DNA from: Chthoniobacterales bacterium
GTDB taxonomy: Bacteria; Verrucomicrobiota; Verrucomicrobiia; Chthoniobacterales; JAATET01
Direction: 5' to 3'
Length of the DNA: 64,000 nucleotides
NCBI GenBank assembly: GCA_036569045.1
Contig: DATCRI010000028.1
Span: forward strand, 1 to 64,000
The notes under the pieces are model-generated. The model did no database searches. It was not told the DNA's origin and saw nothing but the letters and a program-made list of their open reading frames with translations. The position numbers and the translations under genes were made by a program. Shown here in pieces: positions 18,506 to 26,731 of the stretch (position 1 is its first letter; every line of letters begins with the position of its first letter).

Positions 18506-19663
18506 ATGGACATCCTCAACGACCTCATCCGCAACTGCGCCCAGGTGCTCAGCCCGGAGGACCTTCGCAAGAAACTCGCCGAAAATCGCCCATTGCGCGT
18601 CAAACTCGGCGTCGACCCCACCGCCCCGGACATTCACCTCGGGCACACCGTGGGCCTCACGAAGCTTCGCCAGTTCCAGGAGCTCGGCCACCAGGCCATC
18701 CTCATCATCGGCGATTTTACCGCGATGATCGGAGACCCGAGCGGCCGCTCGGCAACCCGGCCGCAGCTCACGCACGACGAGGTCATGGCCAACGCGAAGA
18801 CCTACCAGCAGCAGGCCTTCAAGATTCTCGATCCCGCCCGCACCCGCGTCGTGTTCAACGGCGAATGGTTCGAGATGATGACCTTCGAGGAGGTGATCCG
18901 CCTGAACAGCCGCGTGACGCTCCAGCAGATGCTCCAGCGCGAAGACTTCCGCGAGCGCATGAATGCGGGCCACCCCGTGCGCGCCCACGAGGTCCAATAC
19001 CCGATCATGCAGGGATGGGATTCCGTGATGATCGAGGCCGACGTCGAACTCGGCGGCACCGACCAGCTTTTCAACATCATGGTCGGCCGCGATCTCCAGC
19101 GCGAGGAGGGCCAGCCGCAGCAGGTCGCCATGATGCTGCCGATCCTCGAGGGGCTCGACGGCGTCCAGAAGATGAGCAAGAGCCTCGGCAACTCCATTGG
19201 AGTGAGCGAGCCTCCCGTCCAGATGTTCGGCAAGCTCATGAGCATCCCGGACGCGCTCATGCCGAAGTATTACGAACTTCTGCTCGCGGAGACGCTTCCC
19301 GCCGACACGCATCCCATGGTCGCCAAGAAGGAGCTCGGTCGCCGCATCGTCGCCCGTTTCCACAGCGAGGCCGACGCGCAGCATGCGCTCGACGACTTCA
19401 ACACCCGCTTCAGCCAGAAGGATCTCGGCAGCGCCGATCTCCCGGCCTTCCAGCTCCCGCCGGAGAGCGACATCATTTCGATCGTCGTCACCGCTTTCAC
19501 TTCGCTCGGCGCCCAGCGTTCCCGCAGCGATGCTCGTCGCCTCGTCGAGCAGGGCAGTGTGCAATGGAACGGGGAAAAGATCACCGATCCGAAGGCCACC
19601 CTTCCCGCGGACTCCACGGGCATTCTCCGGCTCGACAAGACGCGCGCCGTGCGGGTCGGCTGA
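18506..19663 (+). CDS. tyrS: Tyrosyl-tRNA synthetase
   Basis: Class I aminoacyl-tRNA synthetase charging tRNA-Tyr, 385 aa. The HIGH-type motif is HLGHTVGL, the KMSKS motif is KMSKSLGNSI, and the Tyr-pocket region contains GGTDQLFNIMVGRDLQ. The C-terminal S4 RNA-binding domain (SRSDARRLVEQGSVQWNGEK) is present. The layout fits the TyrZ-like subgroup with a short N-terminus. Cytosolic, essential. Confidence 0.97.
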   Translation: MDILNDLIRNCAQVLSPEDLRKKLAENRPLRVKLGVDPTAPDIHLGHTVGLTKLRQFQELGHQAILIIGDFTAMIGDPSGRSATRPQLTHDEVMANAKTYQQQAFKILDPARTRVVFNGEWFEMMTFEEVIRLNSRVTLQQMLQREDFRERMNAGHPVRAHEVQYPIMQGWDSVMIEADVELGGTDQLFNIMVGRDLQREEGQPQQVAMMLPILEGLDGVQKMSKSLGNSIGVSEPPVQMFGKLMSIPDALMPKYYELLLAETLPADTHPMVAKKELGRRIVARFHSEADAQHALDDFNTRFSQKDLGSADLPAFQLPPESDIISIVVTAFTSLGAQRSRSDARRLVEQGSVQWNGEKITDPKATLPADSTGILRLDKTRAVRVG

Positions 19664-19674
19664 CTCCCCCCGAC

Positions 19675-21477
19675 TCAGCGAACCAGGGAAGCGCGAACGG
19701 GTTTCTCCGCCGCGATGTCCCGCCCGGTAAGGGCGCCTTCGGCCTTTTCGTGCCGATTCTGGAGCACCTGGGCCGGCGTTCTGGAGCGCCCGAGTTTCGA
19801 GGGGACGGAAAGCACCCCGTCGTTGCGAGCGATCAATCGGTAGCAGGCGCGTAGCGGCACGTAAGCTTCGCCCGCCGATCCCGGCACCGTCGCCAGGAGG
19901 TTCCGATTCGGCCGACTCTCCCGCACCGCCCCGGCCTCCATCCGCACGATCTCCGTATCGCCAAACACCTCGGGAAGGAAATCGAGTCGGTTCGACCCGA
20001 AAACGAGCATCTCGCCCGCGCATGGCGTCCACCGCACGCACATCCGGTCGCCATCGGCTCCCTCCATCGAGACGATGCGCGGCGTTGGAGGCTTCGCGAC
20101 GGCAAAGGCCTCCGGCTCGCTCCAGTCACTCCACACGCCCGCACGTCGAACCTTCGCCCGCACGTAATGCGGGCCGGCCGAGAGGAAGGTTTCGTCAATG
20201 GGGGTGAGCTGAAACGTTGGCGAAAATTCCGCAGTGCGATCCAGATTCGGCGCCACGAGCGAGAAGTTCTTCTCGCCGGAGATCTGCCACCACACGCGAT
20301 CGGGTTTCGCCTCGTGGTCGCGGATTCGCAGCGTCACGGGATCGATCCCGGGGGCCGGCGTGGGTCGAAAATCGCCGCCCTCGTAGTCCAGAGTGAGGCG
20401 GAGTTTTCCTCCGGACTTCGACTCGATCACGTTGTCGCCGGCCTGCGGCAGCGGGAATTGCGCCCGCGCGGCCTGGCAGAGGATCGCCGACTTTCCGGCT
20501 TTCGCTTCGTAAACCGGTTCGCCGTTTTTCCCGGTCAGCACGGGATAAGGCAGGCTCAATGTCTCGCCGTCCGCCCGGCGCGGAACGAAGTCGACCACGC
20601 AGGTCGCCGCACGCAGGGCCGCATTCGCCCGCAGCGCGTCACTCGCGGCCAGCGCGCGCTCGGGAACGCGATCGAGATCGATGATGACCTTTTCGCCGGG
20701 CAACAAAGTCCAGTCGCGCGACGGCAGCGTCTTCTTCAGGCGAAAAACCTTGGGGGCGCGGGCCTCCTCGACGAACTCGAATCGGGACGTATTCTGCCAC
20801 GCCGCGTCAGCCTGCCAGCGCGACTGGCGGCCGAAGACCTGCGTGCGGAGGGCCAGCAGCGGATCGGCGAGAATCTCCTCCTCGCCGACCGGCGTCCGAT
20901 TGTCCCAGCCGAGATACAGGAGGTTCTGATCGCCATCGAGGAGCATCCACGGGGAATCGCCGAGGCGATGCTCGGCCACGGAGTGCCCGTTGAGCCGCGC
21001 GAAGCGGGCCTCGCCGCCGCGGGTGACCGTGATCGCGGCGAGCGCGCGGGCGTCGTCTCCACAGTAGGCCGCGCCGAAGGCCGTGAGCAGCATCGCGGGG
21101 TCGCGCCCGGCCTCGAGGTCGCTCGTCGCATGAATAACGCGATCCCGCCACGCGGCGAAAAGCTCCGGCAGGCCGCGAATCCCCTCGAGACCGAGCTGCG
21201 CGACGGAATCCTTCACCGGCAGCAACGGCCGGCCATTCACGCGAATGTCGGGATTCCGCACCGGCGCGGAGCCGGTATTTTCGACCGTGATCCGGCGCAC
21301 GACGCGCGGCGAGGCGGCATCCGGCGCGAAGTAGCCGGGAGGCTCCGCGAGATGGGCATCGTCGACGGCCACCGGAAGGTTCAGATGGGCCTTGCCGCCT
21401 TCGGACAAATCGACCTGGACCGTCGCGGCGCAGGCGGCCACCCATGGCAGCGCGAAAAGCCAGGCAACCCTCCGCAT
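19675..21477 (-). CDS. Secreted transglutaminase-like-fold protein
   Basis: About 600 aa with a signal peptide ending near VAACAA. After an N-terminal domain comes a segment that looks like a transglutaminase core: FGAAYCGDDARALAAI (Cys), LNGHSVAEHRL (His) and WMLLDGDQNLLYL (Asp). The C-terminal third has beta-sandwich character (FVPRRADGETLSLPYPVL, PTPRIVSMEGADGDRMCVRW), possibly fibronectin type III. A role in the envelope or exopolysaccharide is inferred. ATG at 21475-21477 is chosen; a TTG at 21483 is possible. It is the last gene of the chain from the ceramide genes. Confidence 0.68.
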   Translation of the reverse strand: MRRVAWLFALPWVAACAATVQVDLSEGGKAHLNLPVAVDDAHLAEPPGYFAPDAASPRVVRRITVENTGSAPVRNPDIRVNGRPLLPVKDSVAQLGLEGIRGLPELFAAWRDRVIHATSDLEAGRDPAMLLTAFGAAYCGDDARALAAITVTRGGEARFARLNGHSVAEHRLGDSPWMLLDGDQNLLYLGWDNRTPVGEEEILADPLLALRTQVFGRQSRWQADAAWQNTSRFEFVEEARAPKVFRLKKTLPSRDWTLLPGEKVIIDLDRVPERALAASDALRANAALRAATCVVDFVPRRADGETLSLPYPVLTGKNGEPVYEAKAGKSAILCQAARAQFPLPQAGDNVIESKSGGKLRLTLDYEGGDFRPTPAPGIDPVTLRIRDHEAKPDRVWWQISGEKNFSLVAPNLDRTAEFSPTFQLTPIDETFLSAGPHYVRAKVRRAGVWSDWSEPEAFAVAKPPTPRIVSMEGADGDRMCVRWTPCAGEMLVFGSNRLDFLPEVFGDTEIVRMEAGAVRESRPNRNLLATVPGSAGEAYVPLRACYRLIARNDGVLSVPSKLGRSRTPAQVLQNRHEKAEGALTGRDIAAEKPVRASLVR

Positions 21478-21483
21478 GGGCAA

Positions 21484-22587
21484 TCAGCGGGCGCGCTGGT
21501 CGTAGAAACTGATCGCCGTCACCAGATCGACGGCGCGCTGAAGAACGGTGTCCCACAGCGCATCGCGGCCGTTGGAGCGCACCACCGCGGGATCGATCTC
21601 GGGATTGGTGTTCGCAACGAGCGCGGCTTCGTTGAGGTGCGGGCGCTCCATCTCGAAGACAAACGAGCTCACGCCCTTCTCCTTGCTGAGCGCGAAGATT
21701 TTTCCCTGCGTCGCGGGCGAAAGCGCGGCCGCGATATCGGGTTTCACGCCGTCGGGAAAAATCGGCCCGGAATCCGGCAAAACGATCTGCGCGACCGCCA
21801 CGCGAAGGATTTTTCCCTCGCCGAGCGACACATCCGAGAACTCCACGGCCTCGCCGCGGGTGGTCGTGCCGACGATCATGGCATTTGCATTCTTCCGCAG
21901 CGTAGCGGCGAGCGCCTCGGCGGCGCCGGCGTTGTCCTTGTCGGTAAGCACGACAAGGATCCCGCTGAAGTCGGGATCGCGGTCGGAGGTGAGGATTCGC
22001 TCCTGCTTGGCGCTCGGCTTCTGGATGGAAAAGAGCAGTTTGCCCTTTGCGCAGAAGCGCTTCGCGACATCGGCGGCCACCTCGTAATCGCTGGAGGCCG
22101 GAGCGCCGCGCAAGTCGAGCACGACGGCATCGAGTCCCTTGGCCTTGAAGTTGGCGAGCGCGGCATCCATCTGGGCGAGGGCCTCGCGACCCAGCGAACC
22201 CAGCCGCAGGTAGCCGATGCGATCGTCGAGAATCTCGGCGAGAAAGGCCGGGGCGGCGCCGGGCTTGACCGCGGTTTCCGTCGTGATGGAAAGGCCCGGC
22301 GACAGCCGATCGATCAGTCCCTCGAGCGTGGCGCGGCGCAGTTCGCGATCGGTGGTGCGACCCGCGTCGAGAAAGTTCGTGCGAAGACTCTGAATCGCCT
22401 GATCGAGCTGCGAGTCGCTGAGCGCGTTGATGATCTCGCCGGTGGAAAGCGGCTCCGGAGTCGGCTCGGGAACGGGGGTGGCCGTCGGGCTCGCCGATGG
22501 AGCGGGCGGGGCGGAAGGGGACGGCGTTTGCGCAATGGCCAGCGCGGGCAGCAGAAGAGCGGCGAGAGCGGGAAGGAGCGGCTTCAC
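21484..22587 (-). CDS. Secreted S41-peptidase-like protein, catalytic residues not conserved
   Basis: 367 aa: a signal peptide (MKPLLPALAALLLPALAIA), a Pro/Ser/Thr-rich linker, then a ClpP/crotonase-like tail-specific protease fold. Fold markers are IGYLRLGSLGREALAQM, AVVLDLRGAP, then VLTDKDNAGAAEALAATL and IVGTTTRGEAVEF. In active CtpA/Tsp enzymes the matching sites read GSASASE (Ser) and TxGKG (Lys); here they are NAGAAEA and TRGEA, so the Ser-Lys dyad seems absent. It overlaps purD by 4 nt. A binding or scaffold role is inferred. Confidence 0.72.
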   Translation of the reverse strand: MKPLLPALAALLLPALAIAQTPSPSAPPAPSASPTATPVPEPTPEPLSTGEIINALSDSQLDQAIQSLRTNFLDAGRTTDRELRRATLEGLIDRLSPGLSITTETAVKPGAAPAFLAEILDDRIGYLRLGSLGREALAQMDAALANFKAKGLDAVVLDLRGAPASSDYEVAADVAKRFCAKGKLLFSIQKPSAKQERILTSDRDPDFSGILVVLTDKDNAGAAEALAATLRKNANAMIVGTTTRGEAVEFSDVSLGEGKILRVAVAQIVLPDSGPIFPDGVKPDIAAALSPATQGKIFALSKEKGVSSFVFEMERPHLNEAALVANTNPEIDPAVVRSNGRDALWDTVLQRAVDLVTAISFYDQRAR

Positions 22588-23846
22588 AGGACGGCGCCAA
22601 TGTCGTTGCGCCGATGCAGATTCGCAAAATGAATCTCATCCGCGGCGGCGTAGGCGGCGGTGCGGGCGGCGGCGAGCGATTCGCCGAGAGCCGTGACTCC
22701 GAGAACGCGCCCGCCATTGGTCACAAGTCCGTCGGGCGACTCCGTGGTGCCCGCGTGGAAGACGGCGACGTCGGGCCGGGCCTCGGCGCGATCGATTCCG
22801 GTAATGATTTCGCCCTTTCGGTAGGCGCCGGGATAGCCGCCGGAAGCAAGAACGACACACACGGCCGCCCGCGGGTCCCACGCGATCTCCTGCTCGGCGA
22901 GGGTGCGATCGATGCAGGCCTCCAGAAGATCGACGAGATCGCTCTGGAGACGCCGGACGAGGACCTGCGTCTCGGGATCACCCCAGCGGCAATTGAACTC
23001 GAGAACCTTCGGGCCCCCGGCCGTGAGCATGAGCCCCGGGAAAAGCATGCCGCGGAAATCGAGGCCGTCGGCCTGCGCACCCGCCACGAAGCGATCGAGA
23101 ATCTCCGCCCGGATGCAGGCCTCGAGCTCGGCGTCGATGGAACCCGTCGGCGAGATCGTGCCCATGCCGCCAGTATTTGGGCCTTCGCCGCCGTCGTAGG
23201 CCTGCTTGTGGTCGCGGCAATCGGGAAAGAGCGCGTAGCTCCCGCCGTCGATGAGCGCGTGCAGCGAGCATTCGATGCCTTCGAGAAATTCCTCGATCAC
23301 CACGCGGCGGCCGGCGTCGCCGAAGGCGCCCTCGTCCATCGAATGGTGGATGGCTTCGTCGGCCTCGTCGAACGAGCGGGCGATCACGACGCCCTTGCCC
23401 AGCGCGAGACCGTCGGCCTTGACGACGAGCGGGTATCTGGCGGCACGGCAATATTCGCGGGCGGCGGCACTGTCGTCGAATTCCTCGTAGGCGGCCGTCG
23501 GAATGCCATGCCGGCGCATGAAATCCTTCGCAAAGGCCTTCGAGGATTCCAGCCGCGCCGCGGAGGCGGTGGGGCCAAAGGCCCGCAGGCCGGCGGCTTG
23601 AAAGGCATCGACAATGCCTCCCGCCAGCGAGTCATCCGGGCCGATGATCGCGAGGTCGATGTGATGCCGGAGAGCGTAGATGACGAGTCCCTCGTTGTCG
23701 GTGACGGAGATCGGCACGTTCACCGCAAAGCGCGCGGTGCCGGCATTCCCCGGGGCGCAATGGACTCCCCTGACCCGCGGCGACTGGGCGAGCTTCCAGG
23801 CCAGCGCGTGCTCACGACCTCCGGAGCCGACGACGAGGATATTCAT
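22584..23846 (-). CDS. purD: Phosphoribosylamine-glycine ligase
   Basis: GARS, the second step of purine biosynthesis: ATP-dependent joining of glycine to phosphoribosylamine in the cytosol. 420 aa, normal length. Motifs are MNILVVGSGGREHALAWKL, the ATP-grasp KADGLALGKGVVIA, LFPDCRDHKQAYDGGEGPNTGGMG (here split: CRDHKQAYDGG and GPNTGGMG) and VLEFNCRWGDPETQ. Its ATG overlaps the upstream lipoprotein stop (TGATG), and its stop overlaps the S41-like gene start. A housekeeping gene embedded in an envelope gene chain is unusual. Confidence 0.97.
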   Translation of the reverse strand: MNILVVGSGGREHALAWKLAQSPRVRGVHCAPGNAGTARFAVNVPISVTDNEGLVIYALRHHIDLAIIGPDDSLAGGIVDAFQAAGLRAFGPTASAARLESSKAFAKDFMRRHGIPTAAYEEFDDSAAAREYCRAARYPLVVKADGLALGKGVVIARSFDEADEAIHHSMDEGAFGDAGRRVVIEEFLEGIECSLHALIDGGSYALFPDCRDHKQAYDGGEGPNTGGMGTISPTGSIDAELEACIRAEILDRFVAGAQADGLDFRGMLFPGLMLTAGGPKVLEFNCRWGDPETQVLVRRLQSDLVDLLEACIDRTLAEQEIAWDPRAAVCVVLASGGYPGAYRKGEIITGIDRAEARPDVAVFHAGTTESPDGLVTNGGRVLGVTALGESLAAARTAAYAAADEIHFANLHRRNDIGAVL

Positions 23847-24574
23847 CAGGGTGCGCGGAAAAGGAGAACGGTCGGAACGGCAGGCAGGGCGTCGCGCGAG
23901 AGCAGCGCGGCGGAGCCGTTGAGGCGATAAACGGAGGTATATCCGCCGGCGAAACGATTCATTGCCGAGACGGTGCCCATCGGAACGATCACCTGCGGAC
24001 GAAGCGCCTCGATGATCTGCTGGCGCTGCGGACCGGTGAGGTCCGTGCCGCTCACGGGCAGGAAAAGCACATCCACCCGGCCGATGCGCGAGAGATCGGC
24101 CGGCGGCGGAACGGTCTCCAACTGGCCGAGGAAGCAGAATTTCAGGCCGTCCATCGTCCAGCGGTAGGTGACGTTCATGCCGCTGACGTCCTGAACGTCG
24201 GGGTTCTTGAAGACGGGCACGCCAAGGATCCGGATGCCGCCCACGGTGTTCGTCCCGGCGCCGACGCTGCCGCGCAGGATGTGCGGGGTATTGTCGACGA
24301 GATCGACATTGTTCGCCTCGGGATTCTCGCTCGAGATCAGCACGATCTCCGGGGTGAGGTTTTTCGGCTCGGGGAAGTCGGTGCTGCCAGGCGTGAAGGG
24401 ATTCGTGAGCATGGCGACCCCGAGAGCGCTGCGAACCCGGAAGCACTGATCGCCATACCAATCCACGCGCACGATGCGCTGCGGTTGTCCGGTGGGTTTC
24501 TGAATGGATCCGCCACCGCAACCGGCGAGGAGCAGAGCCAGAACGGCGACAAGGGAGAGGCGGGCAGTCATCAA
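23846..24574 (-). CDS. Lipoprotein with degenerate metallo-beta-lactamase fold
   Basis: 242 aa with a lipobox (ALLLAGC) directing it to the envelope. The rest looks like a UlaG-type metallo-beta-lactamase fold: VDWYGDQCFRVRSALGVAMLTNPF, split here as VDWYGDQCFRV and GVAMLTNPF, then IVLISSENPEAN where metal-binding homologues have THxHxDH, then FCFLGQLE and VDVLFLPVSG. The His/Asp metal ligands are missing, so it is probably not a hydrolase. It lies between the ceramide genes and purD with a 34-nt gap and a 1-nt overlap. Confidence 0.72.
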   Translation of the reverse strand: MMTARLSLVAVLALLLAGCGGGSIQKPTGQPQRIVRVDWYGDQCFRVRSALGVAMLTNPFTPGSTDFPEPKNLTPEIVLISSENPEANNVDLVDNTPHILRGSVGAGTNTVGGIRILGVPVFKNPDVQDVSGMNVTYRWTMDGLKFCFLGQLETVPPPADLSRIGRVDVLFLPVSGTDLTGPQRQQIIEALRPQVIVPMGTVSAMNRFAGGYTSVYRLNGSAALLSRDALPAVPTVLLFRAP

Positions 24575-24608
24575 GGTCGTTCCGTGTTACGTGATGCCGC
24601 CCGGCAAT

Positions 24609-25592
24609 TCAAGCGGCGGGAAGCAATCCGGCCCGCACATTCCACGCGAGCGTCTCCGCCAGCGTCCCGGCAAGCGAGGCAAACGGCTCCGGCGCGTAGC
24701 GCGCGCGAAACTCGGAGCTGTCGAGCACCCAGCGGTCGGGAAAAATCTCGCGCACGCGATCGCGAGTCAGGCTGGGAGCGGCATCGCGAAGCGCCGGCAC
24801 AGCATCGACCACCGCGGAAACCCCGCGCAGCAGCGCATGGGGCAGCGGCAGAATGCGCCCGGGCCGCCCGAGCACATCGGCCGCGGTCTGGATGAGCTCC
24901 CGATCGGTGATCGATTCCGACGCACAGGCCGCCAGCGGCGTGGTCGGGGCGGGCGCGGCATCCTCGAGCGCCCGCAGAATGGCCCGCACGAGGTCGCCGA
25001 CAGCAATCCAGCTGTAGGTCTTCGGCCGCAGCCCAGGCTTGATGCGCACGGCACCGGCGGCCATGCGGAAAAGCGGCAGCGTGGCGCGATCCCGCGGACC
25101 GAGAATCATCGGAGGCCGCCAGACCAGGGTTCCCGGCCGCTCCACGAGGAGACGACGCTCCATCGCGAGCTTGGATGCGCCATACCACGTGAGCGGAGCA
25201 TCCGCGTCGGCCGCCGTTCGCACGATCTGGCCCGCAGGGGTCGGCCCGCCGGCACTTTGCGACGAAAGGACAACCGTGCGCGTGCCAGCGGGCAGGCGCG
25301 TGAGCAGGGCGAGGGATTCGTCGACGTTCACGCGGAAGCATTCCTCGCGACTTCGCGAAAAGAGGACGCCCGCGCAGTGCACGGCGTGGTCCACTGCCGG
25401 CGGCGGCTCGCCCCAGGGCATCACCCGCAGATTTCGGGGCAGTTCGGCAAACCCCTCGAAGGCGAGCTGCCGGGCGAGCTTCCCGGGATCGCGCACGCTG
25501 GCGACGATTTCCTCGTAACGGCCGTCCCGCAGGACCTCGAGCAGAAGGTTGAGTCCGACGAATCCCGTGGCGCCGGTCAGAAACAGGCGCAT
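24609..25592 (-). CDS. NAD(P)-dependent epimerase/dehydratase family protein, candidate ceramide reductase CerR
   Basis: 327-aa extended short-chain dehydrogenase. N-terminal Rossmann motif LFLTGATGFVGLNLLLEVL, catalytic Tyr-Lys in WYGASKLAMERRLL, and the substrate-side VWRPPMILGPRDRA. In Caulobacter an epimerase-like protein (CerR) reduces 3-oxo-ceramide and is encoded near serine palmitoyltransferase and a GNAT-type ceramide synthase. The same three families occur here in order, 5 nt apart, so I infer that role. Any other reductase or epimerase activity cannot be excluded on sequence alone. Confidence 0.8.
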   Translation of the reverse strand: MRLFLTGATGFVGLNLLLEVLRDGRYEEIVASVRDPGKLARQLAFEGFAELPRNLRVMPWGEPPPAVDHAVHCAGVLFSRSREECFRVNVDESLALLTRLPAGTRTVVLSSQSAGGPTPAGQIVRTAADADAPLTWYGASKLAMERRLLVERPGTLVWRPPMILGPRDRATLPLFRMAAGAVRIKPGLRPKTYSWIAVGDLVRAILRALEDAAPAPTTPLAACASESITDRELIQTAADVLGRPGRILPLPHALLRGVSAVVDAVPALRDAAPSLTRDRVREIFPDRWVLDSSEFRARYAPEPFASLAGTLAETLAWNVRAGLLPAA

Positions 25593-25597
25593 GGACG

Positions 25598-26731
25598 TCA
25601 GGCGGCCGCGAAGGGAATCGGGCGCTCGTAGATGCGGAACGTGCGATTGACGAAGCCGCCGAGCAGCTCGCCGTTTGCGATGATTTCCACGTTGTTCTCC
25701 TCCATCCAGCCGAGTTCTGCGGAGGGATAGCGGTCCCGCGCGCGGGCAAATTGCTCTCGCAGCAGCCAGGCGTGCAGACCGCGGTCGCGGAACTGCGGCA
25801 GGATGCCGTAGACCGTCTGGCGGCAGGACGTGATTTTCCGCGTCTTCATGCGCCAGAGAATCACCGGCAGGCGCAGCAGATGCGGCACACGCTGGAGGCC
25901 GTGCAGGATTTGATTGAAATCCGGCAGCGTGAGCGCCACGCCTGCCGGTTCGCCGTCCTTCTCCGCAATGAGGATGATCTTCGCGTCGGCGAAAGCGCGC
26001 ATGTCGTCCGCCGCGCCGAGCAGATCCTCCATGGCGATCGGCACGAAGCCCCAGTTTCGCTCCAGCGTGTCGTTGTAAACCGCGTGCACGATTTCCAGCT
26101 CCTTCTCGAGCTTCGGGAGACTGATCGGACGCACCGTCATCTTCGAGCGCGCGGCGACCCGATTTGCCATCCGCTCGAGCCGTTCGGGTGTCGGCACCCC
26201 GGCCATCGGCAGGTGCATGCCGACGAGGTTTCGCACGCCGACGAAGCCCGCCTGCAGCAGGAGCGGCTCGTAATACGCAGGATTCCACGTGAAGCCGATG
26301 CACGGCGGCTTGTCGTGCGAATCGACGAGCAGGCCGCATTCGTCGTTGATGCTGGGATTGTAGGGCCCGCGCATGGCGGTGAGGCCGTGCTCGCGGAGGA
26401 CGGAGGCGGCGCGATCGAACAAGGCGCGCGCGATCTCGGCATTGTCCTCGCAATCGAAGAAACCGAAGAAGCCCACCGTGTCGCCGTAACGGGCATTGTG
26501 CGAGCGATTGACGACCGCCGCAATGCGTCCGACGACCTTTCCTCCGCGACGCGCGAGGAACGGAAAAATCGTGCCGTGAACCCGCTGAAACGGCGAGTCT
26601 GGCTTCAGGTATTTTGCGACGCTACCGGGAAACGGCGGGATGAAACCCGGTTCCGTTCCGTGCAACGTCTCCGGCACCCTCTCGAAGCGGGTCCGATCCC
26701 TCGGCGTAAGACAGGCTGAAATCGAAAACAT
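25598..26731 (-). CDS. GNAT-superfamily protein, candidate bacterial ceramide synthase (bCerS)
   Basis: About 377 aa. It has the N-terminal pattern of the large GNAT-like family linked to sphingolipid loci (FERVPETLHGTEPGFIPPF), then FLARRGGKVVGRIAAVVNRSHN, then RGPYNPSINDECGLLVD, and a C-terminal GNAT core (ILIAEKDGEPAGVALTLPDF). In Caulobacter a protein of this type acylates the sphingoid base. Its ATG at 26729-26731 lies inside the 3' end of the upstream palmitoyltransferase-like gene (110-bp overlap). The N-terminus aligns with the family pattern, so this start is kept. Function by homology and context only. Confidence 0.78.
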   Translation of the reverse strand: MFSISACLTPRDRTRFERVPETLHGTEPGFIPPFPGSVAKYLKPDSPFQRVHGTIFPFLARRGGKVVGRIAAVVNRSHNARYGDTVGFFGFFDCEDNAEIARALFDRAASVLREHGLTAMRGPYNPSINDECGLLVDSHDKPPCIGFTWNPAYYEPLLLQAGFVGVRNLVGMHLPMAGVPTPERLERMANRVAARSKMTVRPISLPKLEKELEIVHAVYNDTLERNWGFVPIAMEDLLGAADDMRAFADAKIILIAEKDGEPAGVALTLPDFNQILHGLQRVPHLLRLPVILWRMKTRKITSCRQTVYGILPQFRDRGLHAWLLREQFARARDRYPSAELGWMEENNVEIIANGELLGGFVNRTFRIYERPIPFAAA

